Notes: a model not told the origin generated them from the letters alone. DNA of 64,000 bases from Mycobacterium lepromatosis (GCF_000975265.2 NZ_CP083405.1:496001-560000); one strand, 5' to 3'; shown: positions 35,561 to 47,899, counted from the first letter of the stretch. Translations and numbers: made by a program.

Positions 35561-38500
35561 ACCAGTTGCTATTGCAAAATTATCGAGCACACCCCGTTTC
35601 CTAAGCAACAAACTGCCTTACAGCCGAAGTGGCAATCTGTCTCAGTTGGGCAGGCCGACCCGGAGTCCCCGCTAGAGCCGTTGTCCTATGCCCGCAACTG
35701 CGAGTTTGTCGGTCCGGCGCACGGCCCTGGCAGCATGCGGCGAGGGTGCTGCTCACGACCATCGTGGTCACTGACGCAATCCCGGACCGTGTCACCGCGT
35801 TGGTACCAACCTCTCACAGAATGTGTACGATTACCTCGCAGTCCCGACGGCCTAGTTCTTGCATCAAGCAAACAGTTGGTTCGCACACCGGGTATCCTGC
35901 CACGAACACTTCAACGTGGCGTTTCGCTATCATTATCACCCCGAAGCACGACTCTATGGCTTCCACCCAAATGGAAAGTCCAATCCGCCCCAGGTCAAGC
36001 GTGACGTTTTGCGTCACCGAATCCCTCGCGCCGTAAATCTGGCACGCTAGCCGTATTGCGGCGTTCGTCCCAAATTCGGAAATATAGTAAATATAGTCGA
36101 GGTGAGCAGGTGAGCAACGGCTTTCAACCGCCGCTGGTACGTCGAACTGCTATGTATCGGTTGACACGGTCGGGTGTCCAATATTACTTATTGCTATTAT
36201 CACCTGGTAGACACAATATTCTGTGTGGGTGAAGAGCAAAGGACAGGTAACGATTCCACTGCGGGTGCGGCACACGCTCGGATCGAGCTGGTTTCCGAGG
36301 TCGAGTTCGAAATCGACGGGCGAGGCTTCTTGAAGGTGTGTGCGAAAACCATACGAGGCAAGGCTATTACACGTTAGATGTGCAGCCGCGTACCAGGCAC
36401 AATGAGCATTGACGAAATCATTATGACGCTGACTCGCGACGCCGAATAGCTTGACAGTGGCAGGTAAGTTCGTCGATTCAAATGTGCTGTTGGACTTTTC
36501 ATCGACGACCCCCGGTGGTGCGACTAGTCTGAGACCGAGCTTGCCGATGCCTTCGACCTTGGGGCAAAGCTAATCAACCCGATCATATATGCTAAGAATA
36601 TCAATGAGTTTTTGAACCGATTGAGAACCAAGAGCATTCATTGCCGAGGAATTTGAGTGTGAGGCTTTGTCATAGGGAGCCGTCTTCCTTTTTATCCGGA
36701 AAATGTTTCATCGACTACCGGCGACGGGGAGACTAGAAGCATTCTTTGTTGCCGGATTTGTACATCGGCATCCGCACTGCAGTGACTGGCTTTACATTGT
36801 TGGCATGCGGTCCTCGGCGTTATCGCTAGTATTTCCAGCGGTTTGAGCCGATCTGTCCATGAAAGTCGGGCATCTTCGGTAGTTGGCTGGGTTTTTCATG
36901 TTGGATTAGCTTTAATGTATTACAATTTAAGGAATTTTGATTTCATCGCAACGATGATCAGTGGAGGAGTGCAACGCAAGGACAGTGAGCACTTCCGTAC
37001 TCGATTCGGTATGAGATTGCTGATCTAACCTACTAGGCTCCAAGTTAGCGGATCGGTCACCCCGAATAAAGTCATCGACCCGATGTTACCGATCAGCGTG
37101 AAAAGGGTGGCGGTCAGTGTGGCGACGAATGGCCCAGATCGCCAGCCGAGATTGTATGCTAGCACGAGAATTTAGTCTTATACTGATGCCGGCGATGTAT
37201 CCGGTGAGCGCGCCGCGACCAATCAACGGCGCCCATGACGTCACGAACTTTAGTCAGTGGGGAGCTGCGCTCGGGATGGTTACTTGCGCAATCGGGGGTT
37301 GGCTAAACGTATCCAGGTAGGCGATAACCCTGAGGGTCCTGGGGTTCTCAGCGCCGATTAGCAATCCCGTCCAGAACCAGGGACATTTATCTTGTTTCTT
37401 ATCGACAATGCGTCTTTAAGTGTCATGTTTTCTTAGCGATGATGAGGGTATTCTGATGCGTCCGGTTTTGCCCACTCCAGTCACTAGCCGCTGTATGTTG
37501 ACACGGCTGCGCGTGCCAGGCTGTTGTCGGTAAGGATCTTTGGCGCTACAACGCGCAGCGGTTATCCAGGCATCGACACGGTCGATCATTTCCAACAAGC
37601 TCCTGTCAAGGTATTCGTTGTGTTGTAACTGAAGTCCTGATTGGGTGAGAATGCCGGTGTAGTTGGTTATCGTCCTGGGGTAACCAATGCAGGCAACACA
37701 GTCGGTAAGTGAGGTCAGTTCGACCGGTAGGTCGTCCTCTGTTATGGTGAGAACTATTGGGTTGTCGGGACGACGGATCCGGGTGCACTTCCGTGAGATG
37801 ATGTTTTGTGCTGAGTAAGGTGCACAGCGCGCATTCGCGCACTAGTGCGTCGACTGTGTTGTCGAGCAACAGAAATTCTTTGGCAATAGCCGTGGTGGAA
37901 GCACAACCGCACATCCTGTCTGGCCTCCACAGTGGTGGCTTGTGCGTTGTTGACGTTGACCTTGACGAGATCGACGCCGTCGACAGTTACATCGTATTCG
38001 CGAGTGAGTAGCCAGGTCGTTGCGCCAATACCGGAGACGATACAGGTTAACCCTAGCGCTCGCAGTCCAAGATGATTGACCAGCCTGCGCGTCAGCGCCG
38101 TACCGCCGGGATGATTTGAGTCACTCAACAGCAAGGCACTGCCGTCTCGGGAGTAAGCTTCGGTGCAACCGGTCTTGATCCACTGTGACGGCATGATCAT
38201 CGGTGCATCGCCGGGCATCCGGTATAGGTGGTGTTACGCGAAATGCATTGTCTATCATTGCTGGCGTAGATAGGATCTTGTCGTCGCGGATGTTGCCACC
38301 GCGGCTCATCGCCGAAGCCGTGTTGGTTTGGAAGGTGTTCGGCGCACCCTAGATGTGGGCCACAACGACGCCGCGGCTAACCAACTTGCAATACGTCAGG
38401 GAGCGTATACGGAGCCGAACGAGATGTCCGTGTGCGGCATAGGGGCTGTCATTGTCGAGCATTTCGGTGATATGCGCGATAGCGTTTTCGTTGAGTTGTC

Positions 38501-38984
38501 TAACGGTTAGCATTGTTTCGGCGATCACGGTAAGTATCGGCAGTATCCGCCCTATCGGCAGGTTGTCGGCTTGTGTCATCCCAGTGGCCTCGATATTATT
38601 TTATAGACGCTATCGTTGCATAGCCAGGCATCAAGCAGTCGAAAGGGCTATGTCTGTTGGTGGCAATAGCGCCGAAGATAGGGTAAGCAGATGGGTTTCG
38701 GGATCCTCGGTGATCCGGTCATCGGTGTCCCAGCGTGGACCGTTCCATCGCTGTCTTAGTTGCTGTGCCCGACTTAAACGTCGGCCTGCGCGTTTTGACC
38801 AGTAAAGCGATGAAGCTGTAGCCTGAAACTCGCTATTATGCAACCATAGTGGCGAATTGATCGAAGTCGAGTCACTCAGATCGATGTCTCGTGAGTTCCT
38901 ACTTCGGGGAAGCATTGGAACTTTCGGGGTGATATGGGCTTCTACTATGAGACCACAGTAGAGTTCACTTTCGGCTAATAGGGT
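35561..38984. other. Long unreadable region
   Basis: About 3.4 kb with no identified gene. Coding-like traces include ARIELVSEVEFEIDGRGFLK near 36280 (plus), LVNHLGLRALGLTCIVSGIG with a membrane-like character near 38060 (minus), and LPIGRILPILTVIAETMLTV near 38540 (minus). None is enough to name a family. In M. tuberculosis the space between Rv3520c and echA19 holds Rv3519, cyp142 and Rv3517; I could not match any of them with confidence. Confidence 0.4.
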
Positions 38985-39656
38985 TTAGCGGTTTTGGAAC
39001 GTGGCCTTGTGCTTCTCGTTGAACACCTTCGTGTTTTCCTTAGCGTTTTCGGATAGGAACACCTTGATATTGATTTGAACGTCAATCTTGAGTACCTGGT
39101 TTTCGCTCATTCCTTTTGGTCTTGCGGATCGACTGTAGGATTTTCTCCACAGTCAGCGGTCCGTTATTCGAGATTATCTCCGCGATTTCAAGTGCCTTGG
39201 ATAGTGCTTGCCCCTCGGGGACGACGTAGCCGATCAGTTCTATTTCCTTGGCCTCTGTGGCGGCGATGCGCTGCCCGGTCAGCGACAGTTCACAGGCCAC
39301 GGTGTAGCGGATCTGCCGGAACAAACGTATGGCTGAGCCGTCCATGGGATAGGGGCTTCCACTTGGCTTCGGAGATGACGAACTTGGCGCTTTCGCCGGC
39401 GATCCGGATATCGGTGCCGTGCGAATCACTGCCGAGATCAGCGGTTTGGTTTAGTCGGCCGCGGGCCCCGGTCAAGAGTTGGCACTGGACGTCGGGGATA
39501 GTGGTCGACGTATTCCCTGACTCGACCCTAATTGTCATTATTTTGCTGTTCAACGGGTTGCGTGCGGCCGGTCTGTTCATTGTCACGATAAGGGGTGTGC
39601 CTGTGCCGTTCCACCAGCGCTTCCTGTACGAATTCGTTTGCTGGAGCCTCAGCCAT
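38985..39656 (-). pseudogene. echA19: Enoyl-CoA hydratase EchA19, decayed
   Basis: The minus strand from the ATG at 39656 reads [56 protein letters not shown], then [18 protein letters not shown]. After a frame change it reads [20 protein letters not shown] and [20 protein letters not shown], and it ends ATFQNR at a TAA at 38985-38987. This is a crotonase of steroid side-chain beta-oxidation (Rv3516). The oxyanion region between DLG and DIRIAG is shortened and at least two frameshifts are present. Confidence 0.83.
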
Positions 39657-39714
39657 GGTTACCGCCTCTCGCTTGCCATTGGGCATTCGCTTGTCAATAA
39701 ATGTATAAGTTTTA

Positions 39715-40250
39715 GTTCAGGGATTCGCGGCAGCCTGTCGACCCCCGATGCTCACGCCATCGACGCTATGCACATACCGTGCTGTCTTCCTCTGTGGCGA
39801 CGAGCAGCTGACCTATGCCCAACTAGAAGAGGAGGCTAACCGCTTCGTGCACTACCTGATTGAGTCAGGTAGTGAATAAGGACGACAAGACAAGGTGGTC
39901 CTCTACTGCCGCAGTCGCATCGAGATTGCAATCGCGATGTTCGGCATCGTGGAGGTGGGTACAATGATAGTCAACGTTGATGTCCGCTACGTCGAGGGTG
40001 AACTTCGATATCTTTTCGACCACTCTGACATGGTTGCACTGGTGCACGAGCGCTAGTACTCCGGCTGGATTGCCAAGATGCTGCCGGACACCCCAAACAT
40101 CGAGACCGTTGTCCTCGACGAGGACGGCAACGAGTTCAAGCACGACTCGGGCGTGCCCACCGGCTTCTTCGCCTGGGAAGCCGGTCGGTTGCGTTGGCTT
40201 TCCAGCGTTGACGGCAGCATGCCCTGTGGTGTACCAAGCATCTTTAGATA
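39715..40250 (+). pseudogene. fadD19: Acyl-CoA ligase (FadD19-like), N-terminal relic
   Basis: Plus-strand fragments DAHAIDAMHIPC, then CGDEQLTYAQLEEEANRFVH and VVLYCRSRIEIAIAMFGIVE match the start of FadD19. VGTMIVNVDVRYVEGELRYL and DHSDMVALVHER continue it, followed by a stop and LPDTPNIETVVLDEDGNEF. The ligase activates the cholesterol side chain (Rv3515c by synteny: divergent from echA19). The AMP-binding motif and the whole C-terminal half are not found, so a large deletion has occurred. Confidence 0.75.
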
Positions 40251-40908
40251 ACGTCAGTCTGACCCGGCTGAGGCTTGATTTGGTGAATCCGAGCTCCGAA
40301 GCAGCATACACTTTTCGGTAGTCGATTGGCTGCCACACACGATGCGGGTGCTGCGGTGTTTGACGTTGGACCCGACGGATGAAACGGGTTCGAGTTCTTA
40401 GGGTAGCTGTTACAGCCATTGCCGATGTCGTTGTGGCGGCACTCGCGGTGGGGCAAATTTTTATGCTTACGAGCGGATGGCCCCGATGGCCGAGCTTGCT
40501 ACGCCACGCCTGGAGATTACGGTCCGTGCCATCATTGACTCCGTCGTGGCATGTTGCTGGTGAAGGTGACTTAGACGACTATGATTAGCCTCCGGCTACA
40601 CGGCGATTTGTTGAGCAGCAACGTGATGTGGATACCGCACGGTAGTGCTGATCGACCTGGCTGTGCACGCTGGTCACCGCGGTCACGACCTGGCGATGCT
40701 TGCGCTGATTGGCTGACCGCATGATGTGTTATCTTCGCCAGCTACCAGCGGGCGCAGGCGCTGAAACCCGGCTAGCGTAACCGCACCGGGGTAAATTTTT
40801 TCCGCTGTTAGCACATGTCGTGTTGTTCGGTGGCTGGTACGCATGGGCAGATACATGCCGCTGTCCGTGCCACGCTGGCCGGATAATCGTGTCTAGATTT
40901 GAAGCTCT
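40251..40908. other. Region without recognisable gene
   Basis: No convincing fragment. A plus-strand frame at 40379-40588 is open but unassigned. In M. tuberculosis PE_PGRS genes and fadD18 occupy this interval; no PE_PGRS-like glycine repeats are visible. Confidence 0.35.
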
Positions 40909-41714
40909 ATGACGATCGACGTGTGTATGCGGCACTTGACTGCGCGATTCCTGCTAAGCGACATGCTAGCCTCGCTGCCGGCGCTGGACTGGGAGAAGTC
41001 CAGCAACCGACGTCGCGATCGAAGTGACCATCATGTCCGTGTACGTCATCGACCTCGACCTGCTGAACGCGTGGCGCGGCCCGGAAGGTTAGGATCTGAT
41101 CTGCAATGATTGGGGTTGCCGGGTTGCACTCGAACCGGTTTTCCGGCCTGGACATGGTTGATCTGGACTGCCCGAGGACGTGGTCCGTGAGCTGCGGCGG
41201 CGAGTGCATGATGGCGTATTGATGGGGCTGTGGGTGTTGCCCTGGTTGTGGAATGCGCCGCCCACCGACCGCCGCTATTATCCGTTGTGTACCGAATGCC
41301 TCCAGGCCGCGGTGCCGTTTTGTACCCTGGTTGGTCACACCGGGCCGCCTGTGGTGCAGTGGACGCCCGATTCCCTACATCGACCAGGTGGCCCTCGACT
41401 TTCCGGAGTTGATGATCGTGTGCAGTTACGTTGGGTATCCGTGGACTGAGGAAATGTTCGCTGTCGCCCGCACGTACGAGAACGTCTACATCGACGCCTC
41501 GGCCCACGTCATCAACCGGCTTCCGCAAGAACTCATCCGCTTTATGAAGACCGTTACCGGACAACGCAAAGTCTTGTTCGGTGCCAATTATCCAATGAGG
41601 ACTCACACGCAAGCTCTGGCAGGGTTGGACGAACTCTTGCTTAGCGATGAGGCTCACCGGGACTTCCTGCACGGCAGTGCAGAAAATGTTTTTGGATTGG
41701 AGGAAAACAGGTGA
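40909..41714 (+). pseudogene. Amidohydrolase (Rv3510c-like), decayed
   Basis: Pieces in several frames: MTIDVCMRHLTARFLLSDML at the start, then VRELRRRVHDGVLMGLWVLP and NAPPTDRRYYPL. PYIDQVALDFPELMIVCSYV, GYPWTEEMFAVARTYENVYI and GQRKVLFGANYPMRTHTQAL follow, ending [13 protein letters not shown]. This is a metal-dependent amidohydrolase of the decarboxylase-like group, found directly before ilvX as in Rv3510c. The last 150 residues are one open frame to 41714, overlapping the ilvX start by four bases. Earlier frameshifts kill the gene. Confidence 0.8.
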
Positions 41715-43259
41715 ACGGCGCTCAGGCCATGATCAATACCCTGGTCGACGGCGGTGTCGATGTGTGCTTCGCCAACCCTGGCACCTCGGAGATGCACTTC
41801 GTGGCCGCACTGGACACCGTTGCCCGCATGCGTGGCGTGCTAGCCCTTTTCGAAGGCGTGGCCACTGGTGCAGCCGACGGCTACGCTCGCATCGCCGGTC
41901 GCCCGGCAGCGGTGCTACTACACTTGGGTCCCGGATTAGGTAACGGCCTGGCTAAACCTGCATAACGCGCGCCGCGCCCGGGTACCCATGGTGGTGGTCG
42001 TCGGCGACCATGCCACTTCTCACAAGAAGTATGATGCTCCACTGGAATCCGACATCGAAGCTCTGGCCGGAACCGTTTCAGGATGGCTGCACCGGACAGT
42101 GGACCCCGCCGACGTTGGGATCGACACGGCGGAGGCGATCTCTGCCAGCCTAATGGGCTCGCAGATCTCGACGCTGATCCTGCCCGCGGACGTGTCTTGG
42201 TCTGACGGCGCCATTCCCGCCGCGTCGGTGTCAGACCAGCCAGCCAGTGCCGGTGTCGACGTGGGGTCGGTTCGCAAGGTCCTGGAATCGGGAGAACCCA
42301 CGGTGATTTTGATCGGGGCAGACGCCACCGGCTGGTCGGGGTTGGCGGCGGTCGCGCGGATCGGTGCGGCGACCGGCGCCCGCTGGTTTTGCGAGACGTT
42401 CCCAGCCCGATTGGAGCGGGGCGCTGGCGTACCCGCTGTCGAACGACTCGCCTACTTCGCCGAGGTCGCCGCGGCTCAGCTGGACGGCGCCAAGCATCTG
42501 GTATTGGCCGGCGCCAAGTCGCCGGTGTCGTTCTTTGCCTACCCGGGCAGGCCTAGTGACCTGGTGCCAGCCGGCTGTGAGGTGCACGTGCTTGCCGAGC
42601 ACGGCGGCGCTGCCTACGCGCTAACCGCGTTGGCTGACGAGGTGGCACCCGGGATTGCTGCTCCTGTGGTGGCTGCATCGCGCCCGCAGCTGCCGTTTGG
42701 TCCGCTGAACTCAGCGTTGGCAGCTGAGGTGATTGGCGCGCTGCTGCCCGAACGGGCGATTGTCGTCGACGAGTCGAATACCTCAGGGTTGCTGCTGGCC
42801 CCGGCTACCGCTGGAGCACCGGCCCATGATTGGCTGACCCTGACTGGCGGGGCGATCGGTCACGGCATCCCGGCTTCGGTGGGTGCCGCGGTAGCCGCCC
42901 CCGAACGTCCTGTGCTGTGCCTGGAATCCGACGGGTCGGCGATGTACACGATTTCGGGGTTGTGGACCCAAGCGCGGGAGAATCTCAACGTGACTACCAT
43001 AATTTATAACAACGGTGCTTACAACATTTTGCGGATTGAGCTGCAACGGGTGGGTGCCGGTTCGGCACCTGGTCCCAAAGCGTTAAGTCTGCTCGATTTA
43101 TCAAGCCCAACAATGGATTTCGTTAAGATCGCGGAGGGTATGGGAGTTTCTGCTCGTCGTGTAAGTACCACAGAGGGGTTGGCCGATGCCCTGCGCCTGG
43201 CCTTCACCGAACCCGGACCGCACCTGATAGACGCGGTAGTGCCGTCAATCGTGGGGTGA
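41711..43259 (+). pseudogene. ilvX: Acetolactate synthase-like protein IlvX with a single frameshift
   Basis: A thiamine-diphosphate enzyme of the acetolactate synthase family, broken only once. The first frame gives [40 protein letters not shown] and [13 protein letters not shown]. At 41954-41956 the run AAA (GGCTAAACCTG) carries one A too many, and the frame ends at 41965. Removing one A restores [20 protein letters not shown] and joins the second frame, which is open to 43259. The repaired protein would have 515 residues, the length I remember for Rv3509c. The C-terminal cofactor region contains ESDGSAMYTISGLW and YNNGAYNILR. It may be a very recent pseudogene or a sequencing slip. Its physiological substrate is uncertain. 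Confidence 0.88.
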
Positions 43260-44250
43260 AGAAACCCAACTCGGTTGACCGGTGAAATCGGCCACACCGA
43301 ATCAGCGCAGTCAAATGCCATCGGCCGACAATTGTCGTTTGAGCATATTGAAGGTAACGGTGGGTGGTGGCGAGGCGCCGACTCGGCCATACGCTGGCCA
43401 CTGCTTAGGCCCCAGGTCCGGCTGTTTGGCCAGAAAGGTTCGGAATTTTCGGTATTGAATGTCGCGCCCGGCGCCATCACTAACGTAGCCATCATTTGGT
43501 TGCCGACCACCGGATCAGGCACTGGATAACCGCCACTTCTTTGCATCGGGGTATCGCAACCATATCCGCTAGATCGGGGAGGCGCCCAGGTTTTCATTGT
43601 CGAAACGCATCCAACCAGCACCAAGTTGGAGTTAAACAACGGCCATAGATGCCTAGTAGACACTGTCATGGCACAGATCGCAGTGCTGCGTAATCTCCGC
43701 GCCGGTAATTACGACCTTGCTGTGGCTGCACTTCACCGCCTTTGGTTTGCCACCGGTTCCCGACGTGAAGATCATTAGAAAGAGTCATCGACTGGAAGCG
43801 CGCTGCGTTATTCTGTTGTGCAACAACCGCGTAGGCTTATTCAGTGGAGTCGATGTTCAGATGTTCGATATCATTCAGTTTCGCAGCTGATTTCGATTCA
43901 CTCACCACGAGCTGGAAGTCGGTCTGGATTATTTAACTGGCCAGATCTTCGCCGCGGCGCACCGGGCTGCGGCCTACTGGAACAATCCTCTACAGTTACG
44001 CCGCCATCAGCACCGCCGAGAAGAACGGCGTATTTTCCAGCAGCACGCCGACATGTGGCGGCTGCTACGGATCACAGGCGTTTACGCAGCTTCATCGCGA
44101 TCGCCGCACTCTGCCGGACGTGGTCACTCCAACTAGTGAATGAATCCTCGAAGTAGACACTCCGGTCGTCGCGCTCGGTCAGCGGCACCATCAGTTCGGT
44201 GACCGTGGGTACATGGAAACACCGGTCCGGGATAGGCAGGGGTTTCCGCC
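43260..44250 (-). pseudogene. fadD17: Acyl-CoA synthetase FadD17, decayed
   Basis: The start survives as PTVTELMVPLTERDDRSVYF, EDSFTSWSDHVRQSAAIAMK near 44090-44215, and the end as YPVPDPVVGNQMMATLVMAP and ADSVWPISPVN near 43280-43530. The spacing is only about half of a normal 500-residue gene, so the middle, including the AMP-binding motif, is deleted. It lies in the fadE26-fadE27-fadD17 order of Rv3504-Rv3506. It would have activated steroid side-chain acids. Confidence 0.82.
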
Positions 44251-45311
44251 ATTTCAGAGCCGATCCGGCGTAACCTGCTGGGTGGCACCGCCTAGCGCTC
44301 CACTCCGTCTCCTTGGCAGCCAGGGAAGTCACAGTGCACGGAGTGATCTGTGTCGATGCCGACGTCGCCGTGTACGATGGTGTGTGCCACCCGGTGCCCA
44401 GCTTCGGTAGTCCAGAATGAGCGTATTAGCTGACCTTGATGTCAGCTTGGGCGTCCTCCTATACTCCGCTATGTCGCCTGGCTCAGCGTCAGCCGCAACC
44501 CCTTGCCGTCGATGTAGCCGTAGGCTGGTTTCTGTGCCGTCTCCTGGAAGCTGCCGATCGTACAGTCGAACTGCTCGCGGGCGCGCGTAAATTCGACAGT
44601 CAGTTGCAGGCCTTGCTTCGAGGGACGTCGAGTTGAAACGTGCTACGGACCAAGGTGGTCTGGGTGTTGATCCAGATTACGGCCTCGCGCTCGCCAACTA
44701 CTCTGGCAGAGTCGACCGCTACACCGTACCGTCTAGTTCTACGTGTTCGACGCGGCCCAAGCCGGTGGTCTGCAGCTTGGTCACCGAGCCCCTACGGTCA
44801 TTGTCGTCGGAGAAGATGCGGCCGTAATAGTGTTGCGGCGTGAACCAGGATGCGTCGGCCATCGGAGCGTAGCCGACCTGGGTTCGGGTACCGGTGAGGC
44901 GGTAGCCGTCGGAGGAACGGGTGGAATGCACTGACCCTGAGCCTATCTTACTATCGAGGGGCGATGGTGAAAATCTTTGCGTTGCTGACCCGCCGTCGCG
45001 CCCTAACTCCTGCTGAAGGCCCGCGAAGCTAAAACCGGCCAGTAAGCGGCTCCAAGCGCCATCGGCTCCAGGTACGGTACGGTGGCTAGTCGCTGGCCTT
45101 GCGCAACCAAAACGGCTGCCTGGTCGAGAACTCCGAAGCCATCGCCACCCAGCCATTTCGCTACCGCGGAGGGCATGGTATCGGAATTGATGAGCTTAAG
45201 CCACAGCTTTTTATCGAACCGTTGGTCGAGCCTGTCTAGCTCACATTGATGTTCCGGTGTGCATACCGTGTCCACGATGGTGCCAACGAAGTCAGTGAGG
45301 TCACCCGCCAC
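44240..45311 (-). pseudogene. fadE27: Acyl-CoA dehydrogenase FadE27, decayed
   Basis: The ATG at 45311 starts LTDFVGTIVDTVCTPEHQCE, LDRLDQRFDKKLWLKLINSD and WLGGDGFGVLDQAAVLVAQG. After a frame change come GSGSVHSTRSSDGYRLTGTR and TQVGYAPMADASW, then TTGLGRVEHVELDG. The end is FDCTIGSFQETAQKPAYGYI, DGKGLRLTLSQAT and TEAGHRVAHTIVHG near 44350-44570. FadE27 forms a heteromeric acyl-CoA dehydrogenase with FadE26 in cholesterol side-chain oxidation (Rv3505). Several frameshifts and stops are present. Confidence 0.85.
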
Positions 45312-45354
45312 TTTGGTTGTGCTTAAATTAATAAATTGTCTTTCTTTTAGAAGG

Positions 45355-46471
45355 TCAACGGTTTGCTCGGAGTAGCCCCAGCGCGACTACCTCAATGATG
45401 TCGCGTTGGACTTCGTTGGTGCTGCAGCCGCAGGTTAGTGTCAGGCATGCTCGGTGCATCCGCTCGGCCTGACCGTGTAGCAACGCAACCGGTGAGTTCT
45501 GTCGCGGGGTAGCCTGATACCCAGAATTTCCGTCCGCAACTGCTAAACTTCACTAGCCAGCTCAATCCCAGTTGGTCAGCTTGAGGGCTTCGACTTTGGC
45601 GTGTACCCAAGCCAGATTGAGTTGCGCCAACTAGGAGTCCAGGAGCCGTATGTCGTTGCCATCCTTGGTGCTCTGCGCCCATGCGCGAACCTTCCGCAAG
45701 TACATCATGATCGATGCCAGCGACATCAGCGCTACTTGCTCACAGTTGAGCTGGTTGGTTACCAATCTCCAGCCATCAGTCTCCTCACCGAACCGGCTAG
45801 TCTCCGGCACCCGCACGCCGGAGTAATAGATGGCGCTGGTGTCCGGATCGGCTGTAATATACGAAAATCTCTTCGGTGGTGGTCAACAGAATCAACATCA
45901 AGATGCCGCGGTGCTTTTTGGCTCTAGAAGACTCCGGGTTGGTTGAGCACCTCCAATCAGATATCGTCGGCGTACTGGATCAAGCTGGTCTGCATTTTCT
46001 GGCCTTTGATTACGTAGTCGTCGCCGTCGCGCACCCCAGTGGTGCATAGGTCGGCCAGGTCGGTGTTGGCGCTGGGCTCGGCATGGCCGACTGGTGAAGT
46101 TGTAGATTCTCGGCAGCAATGTGTTGCAGGAAGAACTTCTTCTGCTCGTCGGTTCCGCAGGCCATGATCGTCGACGGCACGCTGTTGATCGCCAGGAACC
46201 GAACTAGGGCACCTGCTATGATCGCGTAGTCGGTGAAGCTTAGCGGAGTCCATCGGCGGGCGGTCTTGCCGCCGTACTCCTTTGGCCAGTTCAGGGTAAG
46301 CTACCCCTCTCTGCCTATCTGTGCCATGATCTCCCGATACACCTTGCCGGTGACGTATTCTCCCTGGACCGAGCTCGGCGTCTCGCGACGCTCCGGCGTC
46401 ATGAGAGTGGTGAAGTACGAACGCCGTTCGCGACACAGCTCTTCTTGTTAAGGGGTGTACCTGATGCGCAT
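45355..46471 (-). pseudogene. fadE26: Acyl-CoA dehydrogenase FadE26, decayed
   Basis: The ATG at 46471 begins MRIRYTP and is followed at once by a stop (TAA at 46450-46448, where the intact gene has a glutamine codon), then QEELCRERRSYFTTLMTPER. Further pieces are SFTDYAIIAGALVRFLAINS, GTDEQKKFFLQHIAAENL and RDGDDYVIKGQKMQTSLIQY. Near 45700-45830 is an EWRLVTNQLN-like piece, and the end AERMHRACLTLTCGCSTNEV with QRDIIEVVALGLLRANR closes at 45355. The match is to Rv3504, partner of FadE27, whose start follows 44 bases later. Confidence 0.85.
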
Positions 46472-46684
46472 TCCAGCCGCTCTTTGAGTTAAGTGATCGT
46501 ATCCATATCACTAGCCAACGCTGGGTGCCGTACGTCAGTCAACGATTATCCACCCGTCTTCCTGGTGGTAACACGTTCTAGTGTGGATTCTAACGACCGC
46601 TTTGTCAGGTCTATTGGGGCCTTATGGTGGGTTGTTAGATACTGATGACTTCTTGACAGGGCAGGTTGCTAGGCGTGAGGGAGC

Positions 46685-46880
46685 GTGTGGGTAATCGTGG
46701 ACCGGGACCGGTGCGAGGGTAATGCAGTGTGCTTGGGACGCGCGTCGGATGTGTTTGATCTAGATTACGAAGACTATGCCCGCAGTGAGGATGGATCCAG
46801 TTTCACCCCTTACCAGAAAGTTTGGGTCGAACAGGCAATTGTCGAGTGCCTACGTACGGTGCTGCTGCGGCAAGACTTAA
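46685..46880 (+). pseudogene. fdxD: Ferredoxin FdxD, probably decayed
   Basis: A GTG at 46685 opens WVIVDRDRCEGNAVCLGRAS then DVFDLDYEDYARSE, matching the 3Fe-4S/4Fe-4S ferredoxin FdxD (Rv3503c), including the cysteines in DRCEGNAVC. A third cysteine is in AIVECLRTVLL, where the family has ECPR, so the proline is lost. The usual stop after about 63 residues is missing and the frame runs to 47002. The middle segment is also unlike the family. It could be barely functional, but decay of all neighbours suggests it is dead. Confidence 0.6.
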
Positions 46881-46979
46881 ATCTTCATAAGTTGACTAGG
46901 GCTAATCGCATGGCTTCTCCTCTAGAACCAAAACTCGGTCTGCCTTATAGCCGGGTTGCATCACGAAAGCGACCTATTT

Positions 46980-47695
46980 GTTCGGAAAGGTCGCCGCGGT
47001 GACCGGTGACATTAGTCAACGTGCCACCGCCGACAAGCTGGTCAGTTGTGCCTATGGGCTAGGCGGACTGTATATCGTGGTGCAAACACCGGCATCAATT
47101 GCGACCGAATGCTGTTCAACATGCCCGGCGAAGAATGGTACCTGGTAATTGTTGTGCACCTGCGCGGCCATTTCCTGCTCATCTGCACCGTGGCAACGTG
47201 GCGATGTACTGGCGCACCAGGGCTAATCTCGTCGGAGGCGGTTTTGTCGATCTTGTGGGCCAGGCTAACTAAGGTGCCATCAAGGCGGGCATCACCCCGC
47301 GCTCATCCTGTCAGCTGTGCGGGCACTGGGCCGGTACGGGGGTGTGCGTCAACGCGATCTGGTCTTCCACGAGTCCGTACCGCGATGACGTCCGACGTTG
47401 TCGGCCCGGTCGCCCGATGTGTCTGATTTAGTGGCAGTCCAGACTCTGTTCGATACTTCCCTGGTGACATTGGGTGTCGTCGTTTTTGGTGTTGCCAGCG
47501 ACAGCAGCAGTCAATGGGCAGGCGTTCATCGTGTACGGTCCCTGGGGTGACGCTGGCGTCGGCGCCCGCCGTGGAATGTCATTTCAGCGCGGACGTTTTG
47601 GCCTGGGACCTTGATACAACTCAGTGCCACATTGCAGGACTGTTTTTGCTGGCCACGATCCGGAGCGGCAATTCTCCGCCGTCGGTCTGATGAAT
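46980..47695 (+). pseudogene. Short-chain dehydrogenase (Rv3502c-like), decayed
   Basis: Plus-strand pieces: AAVTGDISQRATADKLVSCA, NCDRMLFNMPGEEW and HLRGHFLL, then VGQAN and KAGITP. Further on are NGQAFIVYGPWGDAGVG near 47515 and GHDPERQFSAVGLM near 47655. The pattern (NNAG equivalent with RDRMLFNM, then YGAAKAGI) is that of a 17-beta-hydroxysteroid-dehydrogenase-like SDR; the active-site Tyr-Lys part is damaged. The Rossmann start is absent. The place after fdxD and before yrbE4A matches Rv3502c. Confidence 0.78.
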
Positions 47696-47899
47696 GGGCA
47701 AAGACCACCACCGGAGTGACTCTTTCTCGCGTTCCCGGTAGCAACTAGGACAGTATCAGATTGTTCGCATTGCCTGGGCGTTGCACTGGACTAACTAACG
47801 ACGCTAACAGCGAAACTCTTTTCATTTACATGGTGTGTTAATGGGGACGGGCCGCATATGTATTTAAAGGCCGCGCGAAGTGGTAACGCAAAGCTTTGC

